DNA of 64,000 nucleotides from Lota lota. Taxonomy: Eukaryota; Chordata; Actinopteri; Gadiformes; Lotidae. Shown here one piece after another: positions 31,864 through 43,818 of the stretch. The notes under the pieces are model-generated. The model saw only the letters and a program-made list of their open reading frames with translations. It was not told the origin of the DNA and searched no databases. The stretch is from NCBI GenBank assembly GCA_026745465.1, contig JACYXH010000175.1:4632001-4696000 (forward strand), in the 5' to 3' direction. The first letter of the stretch is position 1, and the number at the start of each line of letters is the position of its first letter. The translations under genes were made by a program, and so were the position numbers.

Positions 31864-34800
31864 GGATACAAAGGCAGAGATGAGTCCTGTAAGAGTTCCC
31901 AGGGCAGCGGAACCAAAGAACATTTTGAGGAAATACCCCAGCGCCTGCACAAATGTCTGCCAGCCCGTAACCATGGCGTTGTTGGACTGGGAAAAGAAAC
32001 CTTCGGCTGTACTAAAAAAAAAAAAAACACATGGAAGAAAAGTGAGATGTGAGACATTCAGACAAAGCGCATTGACATTCATGACAAGGGCACCTTTATG
32101 CATGTGTCGCTGTAATACAGTTGTTTGACTCTAGATGGAGCAGTCGCTGCAGCCTTTGTCCTCGTCTAGTTTGCTATGTCAACCCTGTTTTGAGGACAAC
32201 CGACCAGAGTATAATTACACAACACAGTTAACCGTTGTTGGGCAGCCCTGCAGGTATTCAGTTACTGAGAGGTTACCAGTAAGGAAAGGCGAGATGTCTT
32301 ACGGTCAGAGGCCAGATTTCCTGGAAAGCCAGAAGCAAAAAGGCGATAACAGGAGACAAAGTGCCAGGGCCTGTGAGCCGGCCATTTTTTTCATTCAACC
32401 TCATTCGTCCTCCTTTACAGTTTAAGGGAACACGCTGACACCGGAGATGTCGTCCCCTTTAGGCAGGTGTGAAAAGAAAGGGCAGGAAATAACTGGATAA
32501 GATGATAAGTAATACACATAAACACACCGACCAGGTCTCTGTCAAACTTGTTTATCGGGAGTCTCTACTGGAGTGCCATTTTTTTCTTAATTAACCAGTC
32601 AAAAGTGCCATGAATGAATGTACCTAATCCCTTAAACAGATACCATGAAGGTGTCGCAACACATCTGAACATGAGTAACCAAGAACCGTAAGGTGATGTA
32701 ATCCGATTTCATCGTGAACATTTAGTACAGGTGAGGTAATGGCAGCGGAACACCTGTAGGTATCGTCAGGTTTGTAGTGATTCATCACTACCTCCTCTCC
32801 CTGGTAGGATTATGTCACTCACAGGAGTGGCAGTGGGGATGAACGAAATAGAGACAATGAAGAATTAAGACAGAGATAAAGAACACAAAAAGCTAAATAA
32901 AGAGAGCGAGAGAAAGAAAGAGCAAGAGAGAAAGAACGAGGGAGAGGGAGAGAAAGAGACAGCGAAAGAAAGAATGAGAGAGTGAGAGAAACAAAGACAG
33001 AGAGCTAAAGAAAGAAAGAGAAAGACAGAGCAATGCCTGCCACTTTAGAGATGTTGAATGAAAGAAAGTCACTTTGCACAACGAATGGTTATTGGATCTA
33101 TTAGTTGGTTAAGGTCTGTCCAGCCTCTGCCCTCAGCAAACACTATCATTCATAGTGTTTGTAGTTGTTGCAGATCAGTCAGTATGCTACACAAATTTAT
33201 TGCATGCTTATTTAATACGATCTAAAATCATTAAGGCCAGTTCGTATATGGGTTGATAATAACGCGGTATATACTAGAAGTCGTACAAATAACTTAAATA
33301 GCGCTTGAAGTCTGATAAAAATGTGTACTTCTATGATAAGAAGTACAGATAACTCTCAATTAGTAACCAAATTGTGTTTGGTTTGTATTTGTGTGCACAC
33401 TTGTGAGTGTATTTATCTATGTGTGTGCGTACGTGTGCATGTGCATGTGTGTGTGTGTGTGTGTGTTTGCACTTCGGAATCAAAATGAAGTGCTCAGTTC
33501 CCGGGTGTAAGAATGTACGTAGAACGAGGCTGTCAACTGAACACAAATATATCCAATATTCCCCGCCGTGCTCATGACCACGACATTTAACATACAACAG
33601 TACTAACTGCTTGCCTCCGAGTCCATGACCACGCGCAGTGGCGGGTAGACACAGAATGCATATGCTGCTTTCAAATCAGTAAAGAAATTAAACATAAACA
33701 CACACCCTCCTACACTTACTGTCACACCTTATTGAAATGTTGCTCTGCATTCAGAATTCTCACACTGCCTATAACGCAGCCCCTGCGTTCTCACACATTT
33801 TTTACTGCGCGCCTCAGTCTCTAAGTCTGTGAGCAGTTGCTCACGTGTGAACACAGAATCGAAAGTTGTGGATTTATTCGTTTGTGGGCACTACTGGGGA
33901 AAGCTACCTAGCCAGGGCAGTTTGAATGCACTTACCTGGTTTGGACAAAAGACAGATATGGGAGCTGCTAAAAACCTGTTTGGGATATTATGGATGTCAA
34001 TTGAGGGCCAACTGCCCAGTTTCAGAATGCATAATCAACTCATGCGAGAGGTGAGTTGAACAAAAATCATAGCTCATTTACATCTCGACAAAGACAATGT
34101 CAACAAATAACCTGGGGTCTCAAAATACCGGCCAAATCCTCTAAAGGCCAAATAGGGACATGAGGAGGAGGGTGAAGGAGTAGGAAGAGGATGAGCAGGA
34201 GTAGGTGAAGAAGGAGTAGGAAGAGGATGAAGAGGAGTAGGTGAAGAAGGAAGAGGGTGGAGAAGGAGGGTGAAGGAGGAGGAGGGTGAAGAAGAGGAAG
34301 GAGGTTAGAGGAGGAGGAGGATGAAGAAGATGAAGAAGAAGAGGAAGTGGAAGAGGAAGAGGAGGAAGGTGGAGGAGGAGGAGGGTGAGGCGAGGCCTAC
34401 TTGGTGAGAACGATGGACACGGCGTCGTTGAGGATGCTCTCGCCGAACACCAGCATGTTGAGCACCGGGTCCACGTTTAGGGCGTTGAAGATGGCGATGG
34501 TTGCCACGGGATCCACGGCGGAGATCAGCGACCCGAAGGCAAAGCTACAGCGGACGCACAGACAAAAGATGGAAGGACTTGGCTTTTAGTGAAACATTGG
34601 ACAGACTTGGCAAAAGGATGTATACTATATTCGTATGTTTATGGATAATCTCGGATTCAGCAGTCCTACTATGTCATAGCAGAACTTTTGGGTGGCGATG
34701 CAACAGAGCCTCGGCCAGAAACCAAAACCTGAAAGGGGCGGAGCAATGCCTTATTTCCTGTTTCCTTACGTAGATATTCTACCGAAGAAAAACTAATTTG

Positions 34801-37667
34801 TGCGATTGGATAAAGCTTTGAGAGGGGGAAATGTATTTTTACAGTGGCCAGTCTACATGGTGTTGAATTAAGAGTTTTACAGACACTTTTTTACATTCTA
34901 CTAGTGCCAGTCGCGTCCTGTTAGCCAATTAAGCACTTACAGATTCCGGCCTTCAGCAACATGATAGGTCGATACAAATATGAAGCAAAAGAAAGTAAAA
35001 TGCCCAGATTTGAACTTGTCTGTAACATATTTTTGATGTTTTATCTAAAACCCATGTTTTCTCTTAAACCTAATTAAAGGATAACAAAAAACAAATACAC
35101 AAAAAGAAAAAAGATATAAAGGTTGAGATGCAAATAGAGGCCACAAAGGCAAATGCTTTGACAAATGGGTTTATGGTCAACTATACACACATGGTATTCA
35201 CAAACAGCTCTAGAGAGGACGCGTTTTGCATTTAAACCTTTATCGGTATCTTACTTGAAAGCTATGTCATGATATTTTACAGACTAAATACAAATTATAA
35301 AGCTTTCAAGGAACATCATCACTTGAAACTTGATGTTGTCATTGACGATGACATAATTTTGGACGTTTCTACTGGCACCTTACACAATACAGGCCACCGT
35401 AGCATGTCCTACATTGTTGGTTGCAATCTGCAACATCATAGCTAGTGGCTACACACTGCACCTTTAAATACACAAAAACTGTACAGAGGAAGTTTTATGG
35501 TTGAAAAATTAGGTCGTTTGTCAGTTCAAACCCTAAAGAGCTATAAAAACAGCCAGTTTCAGTCAGCAATGGACAATATTAGCAGTTTACATGCTACTGA
35601 ATGCTGAAACATGAGTATGTCTTCACACACAAGTATGGTCATAGTGGTGCACAATATAAACTCACCTGTCCGTCATGCTCATCTTGTAGATCACGTCGGC
35701 CTTGGAGAGAAATGTATTTGGGTGTATAAGTTCCAAATGGACACAATCACAGCTCAGGTGCAAAGACATCTCATATAAAAAATAATACTCTGTAAAAAGT
35801 ACTCAAATTAAAACAAAACTGCATATCTAAGGGCGGATTCACACTGAAAGAGGCGTTGCAGTGAAAACGCCAGTTCAATCATTAATTTGAATGGGGTAGT
35901 GTGTTTAAGCTGCAGCGGTGGGGGCAGCATGGGAATGCAGAAGGATGAAACAGAATCAACTTTTGGAACGCAACCCGACGTAGACACACATTGCCGCCGC
36001 AACGCCTGATTTAGTGTGAATGAACCCTAAGGCATGGTTTAGTATTTCCTTATGAGGGAGACATTCGACTTGTAAAACGATAACATTGCAATACATTACA
36101 TTACAATACATTATGCCCACACACCTGTCCAAGGAAATAGATGCCTCCTCCAACAATGAAGGCAGAAATCGCTGTGCCGATCACAGCAAAGAGGCAGATA
36201 GAGCCAATGTTCTGAAAAAAGTTGCCCTGGACACACATGTACACGTTATCATACACCATACTCATTACTAAGTTAATATCTTATTATATAAAAAAGTTGA
36301 TGTATAATACCAGTTTTGAAATTAACCAGAAAAATGGTGACATAGATGTTGGAAGTTAGTATGGAACATTTTGATGATAATTTTTTAAAGGTTCCATCAG
36401 TATCGTTACCACATCTATTACTTATGAAACTTGGCAAATCATGAAATCCTACTCCAATCAAAGTGCTCTGTATTGCTATGTGATTGACATCTGAACTCCT
36501 CTGAACGTCCGGCCTGCCTGCATGATGGCCTGGCTCTGCCTCACAAGAATACTTTCCTGTTAGATAACAAAAATGGGTCTAGGTTTACGGGAAAGAGTTG
36601 TACCATTACTTACACACTTTATCGTCAATTCTGAATCCAAGATTGGACTGAAAGTGTTGTTTCATTAAACCTTGGAGGTTTATTCTGGCTAAGTAAGCGC
36701 TTACAAGACAGGGGCTCGACTGTGCATTTATATCAGTGAACCTTCGGGGCGGGCACTAACGTGATGCACTCAGAGCCAGAAAGGAACATCAGCTTGGCCT
36801 ACAGATAGACTCGACAAATGTATGGCAAAATGATGAACCAACAACAGGGATATGTGTTCAAAACACCAAGGGATCCTTTGCAAGAAATGCTAATCATGAA
36901 CAGAGATAGACATTGAGATGAGCTGCTTCTGTTTTTTCACTTCAGCCGCTTTGTGTGAGGTTAAAAAGAGGTGGAGTCAATCCATTGGATTGCAAAACTT
37001 GTCAATCAAGCTCCATAGGAAATAAAAAAGCAGTTTCTGTGGTAGAGAGACCAGGAAGGAGGTCACGGTAACAGGAGGTCAAAGAAAGTTGTTTAAAACA
37101 AGTCATTTTGAAAACAGGAAAAACCTGACTGAGAGCACTACGCAGAATACAAAAAGCACTTGTGGCTCAGTCAGCACACACAACTGCCACATACTGCTAG
37201 GAACAGATTCAAACACACCTTATGCAAAGAGTATCCAGACTCAAATATGATTGGTGGCAGGAGCAGGAGAAAGAACATGTTGGGTCTGAACATTTCCTCT
37301 TCCTATTAAAGGGCAAAAAGACAAAAGGAACACAGGGTTAGGTCTGACGCACCTGTAAAACAGAACCAGGTGCAACATTTTGGTCTGAAGTTACAGAGCA
37401 AATGCTTGGTAATGAATGGTCGGACACCGGGGCCCTTTTTGTTTGACCTATTATCTTATATTTGAACCATAGTTAATTTCAGACCTTTAGGTTGCTCAGG
37501 ATTAATAGCATTAAAAGGTCAGAGAACAAACCATTATGTTTAAATTGCCCTTAAAATGAGGAGCACATGTTTCCATTTAAGTGGTTGAACAAACTTTTAA
37601 TAGCTTGTAGTGGAAGAATGACAACTGTAACCACACCATGTTCAGTAGATGAGAAGATACCTCAAAT

Positions 37668-37730
<63 letters not shown>

Positions 37731-40700
37731 GAAATAATGTAATCATTGTTGGTTCTCAGCTAAATGGACTGGCGTAGGCGTCATGTGTCACTGCATTACA
37801 CTCTTGCTGCGAGTGTATCTGTCCATGCTGATGCATCATGTGGTACAGTACGCGGCAAGTGCACTCTTTTGTGCTTTCTTGACCATTAATGCAGGATGCA
37901 AAAAGAAATGTGTGTAAAATGGATGCGAGTATCACTCTCTTGTGTGACCTCCTGTGTGACATACTGTATATGCAAACATGAGACAACAAGTGGGGGCTCA
38001 TCCGGGATAGACAAGGAGAAGCTTTGATAGACGGCTCTGGTGGCTAGCTTGGTGAGTATCATTGTCTGGGTGGCCATGTGTTCAGCCTTTGCTAAACGGT
38101 TAATCTGCTTCCTCAGTTAGATAGGGGAGTGTCCAGCTGGACTGTATTAGTCTTTCCTTCGGGCACTCATTTGTTGTTTTACCTTTCTTGTTTTCGGAGT
38201 GAATCCTGGGCGGGGACTAGTTTCCCCGACGGAGGTAGGCGTTTCAGGGCTCCGGCCGCTGAAGTTTAGCCTTTAAAGTCGCCTCGAGCCCGGCAAGCTC
38301 CAGAAGATAGATAGATATAGCTTTGGTGTTAGGTAGGAATTGGGGAAGTAGTTTTTTATAAGGCTGGGCGTGGTATTCGCCTAACGCGTGTGTGTGGCAC
38401 CGGGCATTGACGCTTATCACACTCTTCACCAGTGAAGGAGGACTTAAGGTTGCTAACTCAGTACGTGGGTGTGGTAGAACTATTTGTTTGTAGCTTAGCC
38501 TATCCTACTACGTGATTAGCTTCGGACTGCAGTCACTGTGGTTTGCCTTCTGGTAGAATGGCAGTGTTTAGCTTAGAGGAGTTTGTTGCACATCCTACTT
38601 TAAGTCAGGTTGATGGCTGTAGGAAGGATGATTTGTGTTTGATTGCCGATTATTACGGTATTTCTGTTTCACGGTCGCTTATTAAAAAAAATCTGAAGGC
38701 TGTCCTTTTAAGAGGACTGGTAGAAAAGGGAATTCTTGCCTCACAGGTTTTGGAGGAGTCTCCTGGTGTGGTGGCCGGAGCTACTGCAGCGGTATCCCCG
38801 GGTGAGAGTCAGGAAGGAGTGATTGAGCCACAGCCTGGTGGTTTTACTCCAGGTGGAGAGGGTAGTGAGGAAGAGGAAAAACCTTACACGATGCCACGGT
38901 TCGAGCCACTCTCGATAGAGACAACTTCTGGTTCTGTGGGAGGTGCCCGATTGAAGATGCGTTTAGCTCGTCTTCAGCAGGAGAGGCAGGAAAGAAAGGA
39001 GGAGCGAGAGTTTCAACTAGAGTTGAAAAAGTTGGAGATAGAGTCAGAGTTGAGAAAGACAGAGTCAGAGACAAGGAAGGAGTTTGAGTTGAAAAAACTG
39101 GAGGCAGACACAGCTATCAGGATGCGTCAGTTAGAGTTGCAGAGGAGTGAAGTCGACGCTAGGACATCGGCGATGGCCTCTAGCTCTGGCGGACGGTCAC
39201 CGTCAGGTTCTGATAATGCCTTTGATGTACGAAAGAATGTTGCAATGGTCCCTATTTTTCAAGAGACTGAGATTGAGTCCTACTTTGGTGCATTCGAGCG
39301 CATTGCCGTCGCTTTGCATTGGCCAAAGGATGTGTGGGCTATACTTCTGCAGTGTAAGTTAACTGGTAAGGCTCAGGAAGCGTGTATTTCTCTCTCTACT
39401 GAAGATAGTCTAGTATATGAGAAAGTAAAAAGCGCCATTCTTCGGGCGTATGAGCTAGTACCAGAGGCTTACAGACAGCGTTTTCGAAGTCTTAGAAAGA
39501 CGACGACTCAGAATTACATCGACTTTGCTAGGGAGAAAGAGATCCTCTTTGACCGATGGTGTGCATCATGTAAGGCAAAGGACTATGTTTTACTGCGTGA
39601 GCTGATGCTGGTGGAGGAGTTTAAAAACTGTGTGACTGAGCGTACGGTGATCTATCTGAATGAGCAGAAGGTAGCTACATTACAGCAGGCTGCTACGCCG
39701 GCGGAAGAGTTCGCTCTCATGCACAAGAGTGTTTTTAATAAACCAGATCATTCATTCAATCGTGGTTTTTCGCAGAGGTCTGGTGATGCACGTATCCCCC
39801 AGCCCAGAGCGCCCTTGTTATGTCCTGTGGCTGAGAGACAGTGTTTCTACTGCCACAAGCCTGGTCACCTTATCGCCGATTGCATAGCTCTGAAGCGTAA
39901 GCAGCAGGTGCCAGGTCCAAAACCAGCAGGGGTAGTTTTCAAACCGACGAAGGGTATGGGTTTGATTAAAACAGTGCCCACCGGTAGATAAAAGCCTACC
40001 TGATGAGTGTTTTAAGCCTTTCATCTTCACCGGATCTGTGTCTCTCACTGGAAAGTTGGATGACCAACGTTCAGTCACAGTGTTGCGAGACACTGGTGGC
40101 TCTCAGTCATTCATTCTTTCTAGTATCCTGCCCGTGAGTGATACCTCTGCCTGTAATACAAGCACTATAGTAAGAGGTATTGGGATGGGTTTTGTACCCG
40201 CACCTCTCCATTACGTCCATGTGAAATCGGATTTGATTACGGGTTTCTTCCCAGTTGCTGTCCGCCCCAGTTTTCCTGTCGAAGGTGTGGACTTCATAAT
40301 GGGTAACGACATAGCGGGAGGGAAGGTCTACCCTACTCCTGAGGTTGTTAGTGTTCCCATTATTGAATCTGACCCTGATGACCTGGTTAGCCATCATCCG
40401 GATGTGTTTAAGTTTGAGGAAGTGTTGTCACCTGATGACGGGTTGGTGGATGGCGCATTGAAGGAGCGTGAAGCGGTGGAAGAGTTTGTTAGTGCTTCTG
40501 AGGCACCATTATCATTGACTCGCGAAGCACTGATAAGTGCTCAGAAAAGGGATTCCTCCCTATCAAAGTGTTTCGCCGCAGTCAAGGAAAATGATTGTAA
40601 GGACAGTAGGAAACAGTCATTCCATCTGGATGACGGAGTGTTGATGCGCAAGTGGGTTTCGCGGCTAGCTAAATCATCAGATGATTCAGTTGAGGATTGG

Positions 40701-43700
40701 GGCACGGTTCAACAGCTAGTGGTTCCAATTGGTTGTCGGCAGCATGTGCTAGAATTAGCACATGAACATCTATGGTCTGGTAATCAGTTCTTGCTAACTG
40801 TAATGTGTATTTTGATGATGTGGTGGTGTACTGACACCTGGGCCGACCCTTTAGCCAGCTTGAACGTGGTGTTCCAGCGGCTCGTGGAATCTTCTTTAAT
40901 ACTTCTGACGGTAAGGTGGTCTGATTGCAGGTTACCGATTCGTACATTTTTAGCACCAGATGTACAAGTAACAGACCATCTTATGTGACAGTGGGGAAGT
41001 GTGCAACTTCCCCTGTGATGTGACAATTAGAGTAGTGGTTGCTCTAATGTTGCAAACTACCCGTTTGCTCTTATGGGGGGGAGTGTTACGGTCGTAGTGT
41101 GTTTGTGTGACTAACTGTGTTCTCTCCCCAGCCTACTGTTTGTCCCTCCTCCTGCAGCACTCACGCAATCAGGCAAATGGAGTGCACCTGCGCAGATTAG
41201 GGCTATATAAGCTGGGAGCAGACCAGAGCACGGGAGCCAGTGGGCCATTCGGCAGATAACGTGCTGCATGTGTGGACTAGTTAACTAAGTGTTGTGTTTC
41301 TTATATCGTGGAACTAGTAGAGTGAGCTACTTTGGTTAATTAGTGTTTAGTTATAGTTTTGTTTACTAGTAGTTGTTTCCCTTTGTGTTTTCCCCTTTTG
41401 GGAAAGTGGTTATTTCGTTACCTTAAATAAACCTTTTTGTTAATTGTTAACCTTTACGTCTGTCTGAGACCTCCTTGTCCCCCGGAAAAACATTATTTGT
41501 TACTCCCCAAAGATACCCCTAGATATCAATTGGGGTCGTAACAAGTCCCCCCATTTGTTTTTAGTTCCGTGTTTTGCTGTGTGAGCCAGGGCAGACTACT
41601 CATGTGAATGGGTTTTTCAACTGACCCATTTTCAATTGAGTCAGTTGAAAACCGTTGAATGCCGGTCAGGTCTGATGTAAACGTCTTTGTAAATTATTAA
41701 ATGTCTTATAATTAATTATTAACAAAATATGACACAGAAATATAATATTTAACAATCAAGATAAACGAAAACTGTTCACTCGATAGATCATAAATTATAT
41801 ATCAATTTCTGGCACTAATGTTTTATTTGTAAAACCAAACGCTTCATTTACAGAAGGTACACGGTATGGCCAGAGTAGCCTATGCAATGACTACAGGTAA
41901 AATACACAATGTCAGAAATGGTCAAACTCAATTTAATAATCTGTATCTTGCGGATTTAAACTAAATCTGTTCAAACTAAACGCCCTGTTTAGTTTAAAGA
42001 AGGAAAACCTCGGGTTGCACAAACATTTAATCAGCTGTTACATTTGATTCTTTATTCTTTACTTGCCAAATAGGTGAGTGCGCGTAAGCAGAATATTGTA
42101 GAGATAAGGTTACAGTTTATTCTATGACAGCTATTTTATAATGTTTTAGTGTCTTGTAAGAGTTAGGTATGATTGTTCAGTGTTGGTTATTATTCCTATT
42201 TAGGTTGTTGTGAAATTAAGCACTGAAACCAGAATCGACAGCGTTGTTTGGGCTGTCCAGGCCAGTGTTCATTTTCAGTAAGTCTAAACCTTGCAGCTTT
42301 GCTGACGAATAAAGAGACTCTGCACGTACCATTGTGTCTAACTTACAATATAATCAGTGGGCATCAGACAAGATTCAATGCACCTTGTTCTGCTAGTTGC
42401 ACAGATAACTTCATAGACCACTCCTACTTTCAGAGGGCTGTTTAGAAATGGCGTAAAGGCAAGGAAGTGTTTTTTAAATGCATAAATGAGATGGAGAGAC
42501 ACGAAGTGAAGGATGGAGAACAGGGGGAAGTCGAGGTGGGAGGAGGAATGGGGTAGAGTTGGGATAGCGTTCATTTGTTTTTAGAGTTGTTTTTCTATTT
42601 GTGCTTTTAAAACGATGGTCTTCAAGGACCTTTGATTTTTAAACAGCGAACCCATGAGGAGCCATCATAAATGAATATTGGCGTTTATAAATGGGTAGGA
42701 AAATACAAATGTTTAGTAAGTTCGGGACAGGACCAGTCAATTGATCCTTCAACTACCACTGCAATTGCCTGGTAATACAAATGTTCTTCTTTTTTTAACA
42801 ATTTTGTTAATGGGGTTTCATTTACTTATGTTGATCAAAATGACATAAATAACAGTAACATTTATAGGTTTATGTCAAATAAGGTAAAACAGACTCATTG
42901 TCTTTCCCGTACGCTGACCGCTCATGCTTCATGTCGTGCGAAAGCCCCGTTCCCCGAAAAACACTGCATGAGGGGTAAGTACCCGATACATTTTCAGGTT
43001 ATCACTTTCGTCCCTGACATTTAGCTCTGAACCCCTAGGAGAAGTGAAAGCTCAGCGTTGAATATGCACGCTACGCACAGGGACCGGAGAACAGATGAGG
43101 TCATAAGAAAGCCGGCCATGCATGCAGCACAGCTCTCGACAGACACAGATGCACTCCTGCATGCATCCCTGCACATGTTTAGCAGGCACATGCCTAGCAA
43201 TGTACTTCGTGTTTGCACAGACACATGAATAAACCCACAGTGTTTGGCCAGCAGGAGGGTCAGAGAAGTGAAACGATGTAAAGCAATGTCCAGTTGTTTC
43301 ATGTTTAAACACCTGCATGACTGTTCCCTTGCGATGATTATTAATTATTTCATAAGCATGAACATCAGGTATTGCTCGGGGTAAGCATAACCAGTAAACA
43401 CCAACGTAGCACATGAATGACGAATGATGCACACAATGAAACACAGTGACTAGCTAGTGCTGCTCAATACCAGCCAGAATACATAATACATAAATAAAAC
43501 ACATTTATAAAAAATGTAACAAAAACCAAAACTACATTGTGTTTTACTTTAATTGTTGTTTTTTGTGTTTGTTGTTAGGGGAGGGACCAAAATGAGCAGA
43601 GTGCATGTCAGAGAGAAATGAAGATGGAGCCCAGGAGTACAGGCCACGTGCAGCTGCTGACACACAACATTGACATAACCGCTTGGGAAAAAGCCCCCTG

Positions 43701-43732
43701 AAACCACAATTAAAATCACTCTCCCCTGCCCT

Positions 43733-43818
<86 letters not shown>

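Larger units (their letters stand above)
37991..41543 (+). mobile_element. Gmr1-like Ty3/gypsy retrotransposon, deleted, 5' LTR missing
   Basis: Inserted antisense in slc9a8 intron 4. Visible in order are a primer-binding site, an untranslated leader, an open gag, a protease, the start of the integrase zinc-binding region, a deletion, a reverse-transcriptase remnant with YFDD, a purine-rich tract and a complete 3' LTR. Integrase preceding reverse transcriptase is the copia-like order of the Gmr1 group of gypsy elements, whose Gag contains the ancestor of the SCAN domain. No sequence matching the 3' LTR is found upstream of the primer site, so the 5' end is lost or replaced. Confidence 0.85.
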
